A stretch of DNA of 64,000 nucleotides from Campylobacter iguaniorum (GTDB lineage: Bacteria; Campylobacterota; Campylobacteria; Campylobacterales; Campylobacteraceae). The translations under genes and the position numbers were made by a program. This document shows, one piece after another, positions 18,906 through 27,772 of this stretch. The notes beneath the pieces are model-generated. The model was not told the DNA's origin, made no database searches, and worked only from the letters and a program-made list of their open reading frames with translations. Every line of letters begins with the position of its first letter. Positions within the stretch are counted from its first letter, which is position 1. Where the stretch lies: positions 806,001-870,000 of the forward strand of contig NZ_CP009043.1 in NCBI RefSeq assembly GCF_000736415.1. The letters run 5' to 3'.

Positions 18906-20819
18906 GTGAAAAAGGTAGTTTCAAATTTACTTATTATTGGTGGGATTTTGCTTACTGGATGCAATGAGTCGCAGAGCAAAAATAGCTCAAATAATCTATA
19001 TCTTAAATTTGAAAACCTACCAGCAGACGAACAAGACAGATATATAAGCAAAGATGAGCTTGACAAATTTGGTCAGTATTTCACTGTTTCTAGCTATGAA
19101 AAAGAGCTAGTAAGCAGTGGAGAGCCGATAAATGGTGATATCAATGAGCTTAAAGCTATGATTGAGACACTAAGGCAAAAAAATAGGTTGTTGTTTGAAG
19201 ATAATGCTGAACTTATTGGCAAAAACTGGGCTATGCTAAATAAATTTAGGGAGCAAAAAACAGCATTTGACGATGAGAAAAAGCTTGTTATTTCAAAAAA
19301 TTTAGAAGATATGAATGACGCTGAAAACCAGCACTACAAAAACATAAATGATCTAACCAAAAAGATAAATGACCTTCAAAAAGAAAATATTTCCAATATC
19401 AAATCGTATGAAGCTAAGGTCGTCGCACTACAAAATGAGCTTGATAACTACAAAAACAAGCTAAAAGAAACAAGCCTTAGCTTCGATGATAGGCTTATAA
19501 ATGCTACCAGAGATGAGCGTATGAATAGCTCTGCTTTGGCTGAGAAAAATCGCTATCTAAACGAAGAAATAAAGGCTTTAAAAGAGTCTATGAAAGCTCA
19601 AATTTCAAAGCTAGAAGCTCAAATTTTAGACCAAAAATCAAAAATGGATCTGCTAAAACAGATAAATTTTGAAGACTCAAATAAGCTAAATGATCTCTTA
19701 GCAGCTCATACAAATGAGATTATCGAGCTTCAAAACAAAAATGCAAAAGAGTTAAATGAGCTAAAAAACACAATCTTGGCACAAAAAAAAGAGTATTTGG
19801 ATGAGTTAAATGCCAAAAGTGGCGAGTTTTTGAAGCTTAAAAAAGAGTATGAAGAATATAAAGTAAGCTCTCAAAGAGGGCTAGAATCTGCAAAATTAAG
19901 CGTCCAAAAGGAGCAAAAAGAGATAACTCAAAATATAATCCAAAAAGTCCAGAATGACTACAATAGAATAATTTTTGAACAAAATGCTACAATAGGAAGT
20001 TTGAAAGATCAAATTTCAGCTTTGGAATCTAAGTTTAAAGTAGAAATATCAAAAAAAGATGAAGAATACTCAAAATCCCTTGAAGAGCTGAAAATCAAGG
20101 CAATGTCTTTGAAAAATGCCGAAGATAAAAAGAGCAAAAATCTTCAAAAAGAAGTTGATGAGCTAAAGTCAAATTTGGGTGCAAAAGATAGCCAAATACT
20201 CTCTTTAAACCAAAAAATAAATGAGATAAAAAATGCAAAACTAGATCCAAAAACAGGGCAAAATTATGAGATTTTAAACTCCACTATCACAAATCTAAAA
20301 TCACAAAATGAAGAGCTAAAAAATAGGCTTAACTCTTTTGATAATGAGGCAAAAAAACTAGTTGATGAAGAGAAAAAAAGAGCCAAACAAAACGGCGATT
20401 TGCTAATAAAATACTATGAAAATAGGATAAGCGATATCAAAAATCAAGAGGAATTAATCCTAAAAAATAGCTTTAATATAGAAGATAAAAAGCTTGTTTT
20501 TGAGATGGTTTGCGATGATTTATCTGGGGGTAAACTAAGCACGGCTTGCGAGAAAAAGCTTAATGAACTATTTAAAAAATATGATGAAAAATACTTTTAT
20601 GAAATAACTCCAGTTGTGGCTAAATTTGAGTATTTAAGCTCTGAAAATAGTGATCTTATAAATATAAATTTGCAAAACTTTAAATCCAGCAAAGACGCCT
20701 TAAAACTAGCGCGCAAGGTGATTTTGGATAAATTTGGTAATGGGGCAAATTTATCTTACTCAAATCAAACTATTTTTGTCAAAAATGGCTATGGATTTGG
20801 TTTAAAAGTTTATAAATGA
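18906..20819 (+). CDS. Long coiled-coil lipoprotein of unknown function
   Basis: About 637 residues. I chose the GTG at 18906 (AAGG 7 bases upstream), giving KKVVSNLLIIGGILLTGC, a lipoprotein signal with the lipobox LTGC. Roughly residues 75-510 are a heptad-like, Lys/Glu/Leu/Asn-rich coiled coil. A compact C-terminal domain of about 110 residues has a conserved-looking CDDLSGGKLSTACEKKLNE stretch with two cysteines. It is probably anchored in the outer or inner membrane and reaches across the periplasm. Family not recognised. Overlaps the next gene by 4 bases. Confidence 0.65.
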   Translation: MKKVVSNLLIIGGILLTGCNESQSKNSSNNLYLKFENLPADEQDRYISKDELDKFGQYFTVSSYEKELVSSGEPINGDINELKAMIETLRQKNRLLFEDNAELIGKNWAMLNKFREQKTAFDDEKKLVISKNLEDMNDAENQHYKNINDLTKKINDLQKENISNIKSYEAKVVALQNELDNYKNKLKETSLSFDDRLINATRDERMNSSALAEKNRYLNEEIKALKESMKAQISKLEAQILDQKSKMDLLKQINFEDSNKLNDLLAAHTNEIIELQNKNAKELNELKNTILAQKKEYLDELNAKSGEFLKLKKEYEEYKVSSQRGLESAKLSVQKEQKEITQNIIQKVQNDYNRIIFEQNATIGSLKDQISALESKFKVEISKKDEEYSKSLEELKIKAMSLKNAEDKKSKNLQKEVDELKSNLGAKDSQILSLNQKINEIKNAKLDPKTGQNYEILNSTITNLKSQNEELKNRLNSFDNEAKKLVDEEKKRAKQNGDLLIKYYENRISDIKNQEELILKNSFNIEDKKLVFEMVCDDLSGGKLSTACEKKLNELFKKYDEKYFYEITPVVAKFEYLSSENSDLININLQNFKSSKDALKLARKVILDKFGNGANLSYSNQTIFVKNGYGFGLKVYK

Positions 20820-21511
20820 TTTTATACCAGCTTGAAAATGGGTATCGCTACAACAGCGACACCTTGTTTTTATATGATTTTATAAGCAAAAATAGGCTTA
20901 GTGGAAATGTCCTTGACGCTGGGTGCGGGTGCGGGATTTTGGGATTGCTTCTCAAAAATGATTTTAAAAATATCGCTCTTACTGGCCTTGATATTCAAGC
21001 GATAAATACCCAAATAACCAAATTTAACGCTAAGCAAAACAACCTTGATGTGACGACTATTTGTGCTAATTTTAATGAGTTTAAAAGTGAGATTAAATTT
21101 GACATTGTGGTTTCAAATCCGCCATTTTACAGCGACGATATACCAAAAAGCCAAAATGAGCATATAAACTTAAGCAGATACAGCCAGAGCCTTGATCTTA
21201 GGGATATGCTTAGAAGTGTGAATGCTATCATAAAGCCAAAAGGAAGCTTTTATTTTTGTTATGATGCAAGGCGGATTTGTGAGGTTATGCAAGGACTTTG
21301 TGAGTTTAAGTTTAACCTAACAAAGCTTAGATTTGTCCATGCAAAAGCTAATAGCGCATCCAAACTTGCTCTTTTTGAAGCCAAAAAAAGCTCAAAATCA
21401 AAATGCGAAATATTGCCAAGTTTGGTTATGTTTGATGGTGAGAATTACGGCAAAGAAGCTAGTGAAATTTTTGCAAAATCAAATACTAAAAGTGAGATTT
21501 ATAAATGCTAA
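20816..21511 (+). CDS. tRNA1(Val) A37 N6-methyltransferase-like protein (TrmN6/YfiC family)
   Basis: A 231-residue SAM-dependent methyltransferase. The SAM loop is VLDAGCGCGILGLLL (about residues 33-47) and the catalytic NPPF motif (VSNPPFYSDD) marks N6-adenine or similar amino-group methylation. The best match is TrmN6, which modifies A37 of tRNA-Val, but the exact target is inferred. Start and stop overlap both neighbours (ATGA upstream), placing it in the operon running from the flavin reductase to yaaA. Confidence 0.8.
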   Translation: MILYQLENGYRYNSDTLFLYDFISKNRLSGNVLDAGCGCGILGLLLKNDFKNIALTGLDIQAINTQITKFNAKQNNLDVTTICANFNEFKSEIKFDIVVSNPPFYSDDIPKSQNEHINLSRYSQSLDLRDMLRSVNAIIKPKGSFYFCYDARRICEVMQGLCEFKFNLTKLRFVHAKANSASKLALFEAKKSSKSKCEILPSLVMFDGENYGKEASEIFAKSNTKSEIYKC

Positions 21512-21876
21512 AAGAAGATGGATTTTCTTATTGTTTTGACCCGCAAAAGTGCCAGAGTTGTGGTGGGAAGTGTTGTACTGGCGAGAATGGTTATATCTGG
21601 ATTGATGAAGATGAAATGAGTAAATTAAGTCGTTATCTTGATCTTGATATCGCAAATTTTAAGAGCATTTTTACTTATCAAGTTGGAGTAAGATTTAGTT
21701 TAAAAGAAAAAGAGTATAATGGCGGCTTTGCTTGTGTATTTTTCAATGAAAAAGACCTAAACTGCGGTATCTACGAGTATAGACCAAAGCAATGCAAGAC
21801 CTTTCCGTTTTGGAACTATTTTAAGAAAAATTATAATGAATTGGAGAAAGAATGTATTGGTGTAAAGCAACTTTAG
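21505..21876 (+). CDS. YkgJ-family cysteine-cluster protein
   Basis: A 123-residue protein with the zinc- or iron-binding arrangement CQSCGGKCCTG near residue 12, a single Cys in GGFACVFF, then CGIYEYRPKQCKTFPFW. This matches the CxxCxxxCC...C...C(x8)C YkgJ pattern (Fe-S or Zn). Cellular role is unknown. It overlaps both the upstream methyltransferase and the downstream TPR lipoprotein by up to 25 bases. Confidence 0.85.
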   Translation: MLKEDGFSYCFDPQKCQSCGGKCCTGENGYIWIDEDEMSKLSRYLDLDIANFKSIFTYQVGVRFSLKEKEYNGGFACVFFNEKDLNCGIYEYRPKQCKTFPFWNYFKKNYNELEKECIGVKQL

Positions 21877-23144
21877 TGCTTGCTCTTTTTTTATCTGGTT
21901 GCTCGCTCAAACAAAATATAGATGCGAACAAAGTTCAAATTTATGATAATATAGATGTGAATTCCACGCTTTATTCTGATACTTTAGAGGCATTTTATAT
22001 GCTTGATGAGAGTAAAAATAAAGAGGCGTTAAATAAATTTTATGAATTATATAAAATAACAAAAGATAGTGCTTATCTCAAAGAAGCCTTAAAAATCGCC
22101 TTTGTAAATAGAGATGAAAAGCTAGAAGAATTTATAAAAGAAGCAAATAAATCTATAAAAAATGACTTTGATATCTATAGAATGGAAATAGGATATTATA
22201 TTTATTCATCTCAAATAGATGAAGCTAAGCAGCTAGCTAAAACTCTTCTAGTCAAAGAGGGACAAAATAGCATAAACCACTCTATTTTAGGCACGATTTA
22301 TCTGCTTGATAACAAGCCAAAAATGGCTTTAAAAGAGTTGAAAATAGCCTATGATCTAGACCCAAATGAAGAAAATGTGCTAAAACTAGCAGATATTTTG
22401 GATAATAAACTAGACAGACAAAATGATGCGATCAAATATCTTGAAAATTGGATCAAAGAAAATGAATGCTCAAAGCCGGTATGCTTTGCACTTTTAAATT
22501 TATACTCATCAGCTGGTGAGTTAAATTTGATGGTTGAGCTATATGAAAAACTATATAATGAGTTTAAAGAGGTTAAATTTCTGCAAAGGGCGCTTGAGAT
22601 TTTGGTATATAAAAAAGATCTTTTAGCAGCTAAAATACTGCTTGAAAAGTATGAATTCAACGACATGGCTTTGGCTGAGATTTATGCCGAGCTTGGCGAG
22701 TATCAAAATGCATATAATATGGCTACCAAGATTTATAATATCACTAAAAATCCTGATTATATCGCAAAAATGGCGATTTATAAATACGAGCAATATGGCA
22801 AAGAAATAAGCAAATTTGAGCTTGCTATAGTCATAAAACTTTTTGAAGATACTATGAAACTTACAAATAATCCAGTTTATTTAAATTATTATGGATACTT
22901 GCTAATCGACCATGAAATCGATATCAAAAAAGGTCTTGAGCTTGTCAAAAAAGCCTATGAAATCGATCCAAACTCGCCTTTTATCATCGACTCAGTTGCT
23001 TGGGGATATTATAAGCTTGGAGATTGTAAAGAGGCTAAAATATGGATGGATAAAGTCAAAGATGATATTAAATTTATGAATACAAACGAGGCATTAGAGC
23101 ATAAAATCAAGATAGACAAATGCCTCATAAAAGGCAAAAAATGA
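21852..23144 (+). CDS. TPR-repeat lipoprotein
   Basis: A 430-residue protein with a lipoprotein signal (lipobox LSGC in [14 protein letters not shown]) followed by tetratricopeptide-like helical repeats; [25 protein letters not shown] and [24 protein letters not shown] are the clearest, each with the usual DPN loop. The start is an ATG with GGAG 5 bases upstream, inside the previous gene. Such proteins scaffold envelope complexes; no partner can be named. Its stop overlaps the trpC start (ATGA). Confidence 0.75.
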   Translation: MYWCKATLVLALFLSGCSLKQNIDANKVQIYDNIDVNSTLYSDTLEAFYMLDESKNKEALNKFYELYKITKDSAYLKEALKIAFVNRDEKLEEFIKEANKSIKNDFDIYRMEIGYYIYSSQIDEAKQLAKTLLVKEGQNSINHSILGTIYLLDNKPKMALKELKIAYDLDPNEENVLKLADILDNKLDRQNDAIKYLENWIKENECSKPVCFALLNLYSSAGELNLMVELYEKLYNEFKEVKFLQRALEILVYKKDLLAAKILLEKYEFNDMALAEIYAELGEYQNAYNMATKIYNITKNPDYIAKMAIYKYEQYGKEISKFELAIVIKLFEDTMKLTNNPVYLNYYGYLLIDHEIDIKKGLELVKKAYEIDPNSPFIIDSVAWGYYKLGDCKEAKIWMDKVKDDIKFMNTNEALEHKIKIDKCLIKGKK

Positions 23145-23923
23145 TACTTGATGAGATAATATCTAAAACCAAATTTGAACTTGAAATAAAAAAAGAAAAA
23201 TTGCCATTTAGGCTCCTTGAAATAGGGCTTTTAGGTGCGTATCAGCCAAGAGACGTGCTAGCTAGCCTTAAAAGCAAAAATGGAGAACTAAATATCATAG
23301 CTGAAGTCAAAAAAGCAAGCCCAAGTAAGGGCATTATAAGGAAAGATTTTGATCCACTTAGCATTGCTTTAGAGTATGAAAAAGCTGGAGCGAGCGCCTT
23401 TTCAGTGCTTACAGAGCCATTTTATTTTAAGGGCGATTTAGAGTATCTTGGGCTCATTAGAAGATACACAAAAACCCCGATTCTTAGAAAAGATTTCATC
23501 ATAGATAACTACCAAATTGCTGAGGCTAGAGTTTATGGTGCTGATTTTGTCTTGCTTATAGCAAAAGCCTTGTCAAAAGATGAGCTAAAATCGCTTTTTG
23601 AGTATGCAAAAAGCCTTAGTTTGGAGGTTTTGTTTGAGATCCACGATGAAGAAGACTTGGAAAAAGCTACCTTCGCTGGAGCAAATATCATAGGCATAAA
23701 TCATAGAAATTTGCAAACTTTTAAAATGGATATGAGCCTTTCAGATAGGCTTATTCCACTTATTGCAAAAGACAAAATCATAGTCGCAGAAAGTGGACTT
23801 AGCTCACATGAAGACCTCATAAGGCTGAATAAAATCGGCGTTGATGCGTTTTTGATAGGAGAGCATTTTATGAGACAAAGTAGCATTTATGAGGCTGTAA
23901 AAAACATAAAAGGTCAAATATGA
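23141..23923 (+). CDS. trpC: Indole-3-glycerol phosphate synthase
   Basis: About 260 residues, a (beta/alpha)8 enzyme that cyclises the carboxyphenylamino-deoxyribulose phosphate in tryptophan synthesis. Motifs are [13 protein letters not shown] (catalytic Lys), [30 protein letters not shown] and INHRNLQTF, ending IVAESGLSS and FLIGEHFM. The start is the ATG at 23141 behind AAGG, overlapping the lipoprotein stop; an upstream ATG at 23120 only adds an unconserved leader. No other trp gene is nearby. Confidence 0.93.
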   Translation: MILDEIISKTKFELEIKKEKLPFRLLEIGLLGAYQPRDVLASLKSKNGELNIIAEVKKASPSKGIIRKDFDPLSIALEYEKAGASAFSVLTEPFYFKGDLEYLGLIRRYTKTPILRKDFIIDNYQIAEARVYGADFVLLIAKALSKDELKSLFEYAKSLSLEVLFEIHDEEDLEKATFAGANIIGINHRNLQTFKMDMSLSDRLIPLIAKDKIIVAESGLSSHEDLIRLNKIGVDAFLIGEHFMRQSSIYEAVKNIKGQI

Positions 23924-24402
23924 AACACGAATTTGCCCCATGGAGATCTGAATATTTCAGTAATAAAACTGATGGTTGCGTATTTTGCCAAATGCAAGAC
24001 GGAAATAATGATGAGAATTTCATACTTTTTAGAGCCCAAAACTGCTTTGGCGTGATGAACCGTTACCCTTACACGCTTGGCGAGTTTATGGTGATTCCAT
24101 ATCTTCACACTGATAATATAGAAAGCTTAGATGAGCAAATTTGGCAAGAAATGAGCCATTTTGTAAGGCTTGGGGTAGGGGTTTTAAAGGACAAACTCCA
24201 CGCAAATGGCGTAAATATTGGTATGAATCTTGGAGCTGCGGCTGGGGCTGGGATAGCTGAGCATATACATTATCATTTGGTTCCAAGGTGGAGTAGGGAT
24301 ACAAACTTTATAACGACCATAGGCTACACAAGGATTCATGGAGTTCCATTTTATGAGCAATACAAAGTCCTAAAAGAAGCCTTTGATGAGATTTTAAAAT
24401 GA
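23920..24402 (+). CDS. HIT-family nucleotide-binding protein
   Basis: A 160-residue histidine-triad protein. The triad is HIHYHLV in [18 protein letters not shown], and CVFCQMQ near the N-terminus is a zinc-type CxxC seen in bacterial HIT hydrolases related to Ap4A phosphorylase. It likely hydrolyses or transfers nucleotidyl groups; the natural substrate is unknown. Start overlaps trpC (ATGA). Confidence 0.88.
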   Translation: MKHEFAPWRSEYFSNKTDGCVFCQMQDGNNDENFILFRAQNCFGVMNRYPYTLGEFMVIPYLHTDNIESLDEQIWQEMSHFVRLGVGVLKDKLHANGVNIGMNLGAAAGAGIAEHIHYHLVPRWSRDTNFITTIGYTRIHGVPFYEQYKVLKEAFDEILK

Positions 24403-25139
24403 AAATTCTCTTTTCACCAAGCGAAACCAAGATTGCTGGAGGAGACGAGCTTAAATTTGATAAAAGCTCACTCATTTTTCCAAATTTATATGAAAAAAGA
24501 GTTTTGGCTTTACATAAATTTAATGATTTTTTGCAAAATGCATCTTTTGATGAGCTTTCAAAACTTTTTGGCTTAAAAAAAGATGAAGAGGTCAAATACT
24601 ACTCTAATGATATCTTCTCAAAACCTCTTATGAAGGCCATTTTGCGTTATAACGGCGTAGCTTATGAATACCTAAAATACAGAAGTTTAGATGAGAACGC
24701 ACAAAGCTACATAGATGAAAATACACTCATTTTTTCAAATTTATATGGGTCGATTTTGGCAAAAAATTTTATTGTTGATTACAAGCTCAAGCAGGGTGAA
24801 AATCTACCAGATTTTGTCTTTGATGACTTTTACAAACAAAACTTTAGTGATGAGCTTGATAAAATGCTTGAAAATGAAGATATAATCGATCTTAGAGCTG
24901 GTTTTTATGAAAAATTTTACACTATAAAAAAGCCATTTTTGACTGTGAAATTTTTAAAAAATGGCAAGGTTGTGAGCCATTTCGCAAAAGCATATCGTGG
25001 CATATTGCTAAGAGAATTGGCTATAAACAAAGTCCAAACTATTGATGAATTTTATAACTTAAATATAAAAAAATTAAAGATCAATAAAATTATTCAAAAA
25101 AAGCTAAGAAATGAAATAATTTTTGATATTTTTGAATAA
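24399..25139 (+). CDS. yaaA: YaaA-family protein (UPF0246, peroxide stress)
   Basis: A 246-residue protein beginning [11 protein letters not shown], the standard YaaA/DUF328 opening, with LRYNGVAYEYLKYRSLDENA and the C-terminal FAKAYRGILLRELAINK. E. coli YaaA lowers free iron and DNA damage under hydrogen peroxide and adopts a DNA-binding fold. It ends the operon; the start overlaps the HIT gene. Confidence 0.85.
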   Translation: MKILFSPSETKIAGGDELKFDKSSLIFPNLYEKRVLALHKFNDFLQNASFDELSKLFGLKKDEEVKYYSNDIFSKPLMKAILRYNGVAYEYLKYRSLDENAQSYIDENTLIFSNLYGSILAKNFIVDYKLKQGENLPDFVFDDFYKQNFSDELDKMLENEDIIDLRAGFYEKFYTIKKPFLTVKFLKNGKVVSHFAKAYRGILLRELAINKVQTIDEFYNLNIKKLKINKIIQKKLRNEIIFDIFE

Positions 25140-25238
25140 TTATATTAAAAATATATTGTATACACTAAAAAAGTATTGTAAAAAATCCCAAATAGTTGTA
25201 AAATGATGCTAACATAATTCTTTCATAAAGGATAAAAT

Positions 25239-25547
25239 ATGAAAAAAGCTGATTTTATTGATTTAGTTGCTAAAAAAGCCGGTCTTACAAAAAAAGATGC
25301 GTCAGTCGCTGTAAATAGCGTCGTAGACTCAATCTGCGAATCTTTATGTGCTGGAAAAGATGTCAGTTTCATCGGATTTGGCTCTTTTAATGTTGTTGAA
25401 AAAGCAGCCAGAGAGGGCAAAATCCCAGGCAGTGATAAGACATACAAAACAGCCGCTTCAAAGTCTGTCAAATTTAAAGTTGGTAAAAACTTAAAAGACG
25501 CAGTTGCAGCAAAGAGTTGCAAATCTTCAAAATGTGCTAAAAAATAA
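25239..25547 (+). CDS. HU-family nucleoid DNA-binding protein (first copy)
   Basis: A 102-residue HU/IHF-type protein: MKKADFIDLVAKKAGLTKKDA at the N-terminus, the central VSFIGFGSFNVVEKAAREG and the arm GKIPGSDKTYKT. The tail carries a CKSSKC cysteine pair, an addition beyond the usual HU end. HU bends DNA and organises the nucleoid. It has its own spacer upstream (AAGGAT ribosome site) and a strong terminator downstream. A paralogue with a similar tail is at 33397. Confidence 0.92.
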   Translation: MKKADFIDLVAKKAGLTKKDASVAVNSVVDSICESLCAGKDVSFIGFGSFNVVEKAAREGKIPGSDKTYKTAASKSVKFKVGKNLKDAVAAKSCKSSKCAKK

Positions 25548-25560
25548 TTGGCATTTGTAA

Positions 25561-25592
25561 AGATAGATTAAAGGAAATTTAATCTATCTTCT
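25561..25592 (+). terminator. Terminator of the first HU gene
   Basis: A perfect 12-bp stem (AGATAGATTAAA at 25561-25572 with TTTAATCTATCT at 25578-25589) with a 5-base loop, followed by a short T-rich stretch. Confidence 0.8.
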
Positions 25593-25594
25593 TG

Positions 25595-25600
25595 TATAAT
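25595..25600 (+). promoter_or_regulatory. -10 element of tRNA-Leu
   Basis: TATAAT preceded by TG (TGTATAAT), 18 bases upstream of the tRNA 5' end and immediately after the HU terminator. Confidence 0.5.
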
Positions 25601-25618
25601 CCAATTTCTTATTTTTAT

Positions 25619-25705
25619 GCCCAAGTGGTGAAACTGGTAGACGCGCTAGACTCAAAATCTTGTACGGGCAACCGTGTGTCGGTTCGAGTCCGACCTTGGG
25701 CACCA
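25619..25705 (+). tRNA. tRNA-Leu (anticodon CAA)
   Basis: An 87-base class II tRNA. The acceptor stem is GCCCAAG with CTTGGGC and an encoded CCA end. The anticodon loop is CTCAAAA (anticodon CAA), there is a long variable arm, and the T-arm is GTCGGTTCGAGTCCGAC. The second pair of the anticodon stem is a U-U mismatch. It is the left boundary of the prophage remnant. Confidence 0.95.
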
Positions 25706-25942
25706 TTGTTTATTTTATTATTAAAACCCATTATATCATTGTTTGAAAGTGTTTGGGAAATATACTTTCCCTTGTAATTTCAAATTAAATGTTATAAATA
25801 TACTATTTTCTCTAGGAAAAATTTCCCATACCTTTCTATAAAGTAAGAAAAATTATACTAATTCTTACCTAAATTTATTAGTAAGTATAAGAAATATCTT
25901 CATAGTTATCATTTTAAGAATAAAAGCTAGAATTAAATAAGA

Positions 25943-26144
25943 TTAATGTTTTTTATCAAATAGGCTTTTTAAAGCGTATTTAAGTCCAGCGAAAGACATA
26001 ATATCTAAAAAGGTATCATATTTTGCTTTAAATTTAGGCCTAAAATCTATATGCAAAACATTTAAAAGTGGTTTGAAAATGATATATTATTTTGAAAATA
26101 AAAACAAAGCATATTACAAAAATACTTCCTAATAGCTCAAGCAT
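25943..26144 (-). pseudogene. Remnant of a small membrane protein (frameshifted)
   Basis: A minus-strand frame starts with ATG at 26144 and encodes a hydrophobic segment (LLGSIFVICFVFIFKIIY). It stops after 34 residues. A second frame, shifted by one, continues to a TAA at 25943 with a basic, well-formed tail (RPKFKAKYDTFLDIMSF, then LFDKKH). Joining them gives one small protein with a membrane helix and basic tail; the shift lies near 26075-26085. Function unknown. Confidence 0.4.
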
Positions 26145-26179
26145 AAATAATTATAACACAAAGGATTAATTTAGTAAAA

Positions 26180-26536
26180 TCAAAGGCTACTAAGCCTTAA
26201 ATTTGCACTTTCAGCCAAAAACTGCGATCTGTTTTTTGTGATTTTGTCTATAGATTCTATTAGGCTTTTAGGTAAGGTTATGTTTATTCTTACTTTTGTA
26301 TCCGAACTAGCAGGAAGTGGAATATAACTCTTATCTTTAATCAAAGTTTCAAGCATAAGCCTAAAAGCTAAATCAAGCTTATCTAAAGCTTTCTTTTTAG
26401 TTTCGCCATCACCATAAAATAACGCTACGCCCTTAAAATCTGGCATTGTAGCACAATACCCACCGCCTTCACTGTCTGATATTTTTGTAATTTCTATTTT
26501 ATATGGCAAATTTAAATAATATTCTAAATCTTGCAT
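26180..26536 (-). CDS. HicB-family antitoxin
   Basis: A 118-residue protein with the HicB fold. The N-terminal partial RNase-H-like half shows YKIEITKISDSEGGGYCATMPDFKGVALFYGDGET, with the characteristic DGET step and KKALDKLDLAF helix. The C-terminal RINITLPKSLIESIDKITKNRSQFLAESANLRL is a ribbon-helix-helix DNA-binding domain. It would neutralise HicA and repress its own operon. The frame is intact, but the adjacent hicA, directly upstream in the same orientation, is broken. Confidence 0.88.
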   Translation of the reverse strand: MQDLEYYLNLPYKIEITKISDSEGGGYCATMPDFKGVALFYGDGETKKKALDKLDLAFRLMLETLIKDKSYIPLPASSDTKVRINITLPKSLIESIDKITKNRSQFLAESANLRLSSL

Positions 26537-26538
26537 TT

Positions 26539-26716
26539 TTATCCTTTTATAGCGTTTAATACTAGTTTTACATAAAATATTTTCATAGGCTTATGATATG
26601 GCAATGTTATTAATAATTTACCATTGCTAAATTGATGATGTGAGCCTTTGATATCTCTTAGCTCAACCCCATTATTTTTTAACACCTTTTTCTAATATCT
26701 CAAATCTTACATTTGT
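26539..26716 (-). pseudogene. HicA-like mRNA interferase toxin, frameshifted
   Basis: Directly upstream of hicB on the minus strand, a frame ending at 26539 reads LKNNGVELRDIKGSHHQF followed by KLLITLPYHKPMK. The GSHHQF motif carries the catalytic histidine of HicA. Upstream it runs into a stop; the missing N-terminal helix (RFEILEK) is in the neighbouring frame, about one base out of register near 26682-26690. I also find no ATG, GTG or TTG upstream in that second frame. The toxin is therefore probably inactive. Confidence 0.6.
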
Positions 26717-26727
26717 TAGATTGTTTT

Positions 26728-26889
26728 CTAAGCTCTTTTATAAGTTTGTCTTTTTTTGGGTGCTTTAAATATCGCTTTTAAAATATCTATAAACAAAAAT
26801 GCAAACCATATTAGTGCTGAAATTAAAAAAATTACTATGTGCGGAAAAAATTCGCAATCAGACAAATCAGTAAAACTAAAATTTTTCAT
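26728..26889 (-). CDS. Small single-helix membrane protein
   Basis: A 53-residue frame from ATG at 26889, with one hydrophobic segment (HIVIFLISALIWFAFLFI) and a basic tail. A run of 7 A near 26750 (coding sense) interrupts the tail. With 6 A the protein would instead end with DKLIKELRKQSNKCKI, which looks more natural. It may be a phage accessory or lysis-associated protein; the family is not recognised. Confidence 0.4.
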   Translation of the reverse strand: MKNFSFTDLSDCEFFPHIVIFLISALIWFAFLFIDILKAIFKAPKKRQTYKRA

Positions 26890-27007
26890 TACAGCTCCAA
26901 ATTTGTGTAAATATTTTGTGATTTTACCATAAAAAGGGTTAATTATACAAACTGAAAGCGAGAAAAAATCTGCAGCTATTTGGAGAAACGAGCCGTTTTT
27001 AGGTAAA

Positions 27008-27460
27008 ATGCTTCCAAGTAACTTTGGTTTGCCACCATATCATTTTAGATGTCGCACTGAGCTTGTGCCTGCGTGGATAGATAGTGAGCAGATAGATGGC
27101 GTCTTGATGAATAATACAAGTCCATTAAATAAAGATGAAGTAGTAAAACATATAGATAAGACTGGGGTAGAAAGAGTTTTAAAAAATAACAATACCCACA
27201 TAGCCAAAAAGCACAAAGAAAGTAGTGTGGAAAATATAGTAAAAGCTCTAAACTCTATAAATACAACTGCTCCGAATAAAGACAACAGATATATAAATAC
27301 CTTTAGTGACAATGGGTATTTTATGGTTTTTAATGGTAATGAGATAGTGACCTGCTATAAGCCAAACGAGAACAAAAAAGAGGCGTTTGATTACTTTAAA
27401 AGAAGATCGGTATATGATAAAAAAGAGGTGATAAAATGGAAAATTGTAAATTTAATATAG
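27008..27460 (+). CDS. Truncated MuF-type phage head protein with C-terminal nuclease-toxin-like domain
   Basis: A 150-residue frame, open back to 26933 without a start. The N-terminal part (KSAAIWRNEPFL, then PPYHFRCRTELVPAW) is the C-terminal zinc-like signature of the Mu gpF/SPP1 gp7 minor head protein; the rest of that protein is missing. From about residue 45 there follows a separate domain with HIAKKHKE, a helix, and strands YFMVFNGNEIVTCYKP. This layout is what is known for nuclease toxins of the barnase/EndoU/ColicinE5-D/RelE (BECR) fold at the ends of MuF proteins. The nuclease assignment is inference. A putative immunity frame overlaps its end. Confidence 0.65.
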   Translation: MLPSNFGLPPYHFRCRTELVPAWIDSEQIDGVLMNNTSPLNKDEVVKHIDKTGVERVLKNNNTHIAKKHKESSVENIVKALNSINTTAPNKDNRYINTFSDNGYFMVFNGNEIVTCYKPNENKKEAFDYFKRRSVYDKKEVIKWKIVNLI

Positions 27461-27772
27461 AGTATTTGGGCATAGAGTGGTTTATAGAAGTTTCTAACTA
27501 TGATAAAGATAAAGCAAAAAGGGCTTAAAATAATTTCACCTATAACATCTGTAATAGATGGAAAAATAGCACAAGTATTTGATATCTTAACCCCACAATA
27601 AGAAGATATAGAAGAAGCAAAAGAATATAAAGAATTTTACGAGATTTGCGACTTTGAAGTATTATCAAATGGGCATAAATTTAGTGGAACTTTCATCGAT
27701 GCTTTGGAGTATATAAGAGCAAATTTTGGGTCACACACCCAAATTTACACCGACTTGGTTCGCCAAGCCTAA
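27436..27772 (+). pseudogene. Putative immunity protein for the MuF toxin domain, broken
   Basis: An ATG at 27436 behind GAGGTG starts inside the end of the toxin-like gene. The frame stops at 27526-27528. The neighbouring frame carries on (KGLKIISPITSVIDGKIAQV), has one internal TAA at 27599-27601, and continues (EYKEFYEICDFEVLSNGHKF) to a TAA at 27770-27772. Read through both lesions it would be about 110 residues, acidic. Overlap and position suggest an immunity gene; no family is recognised. Confidence 0.45.
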
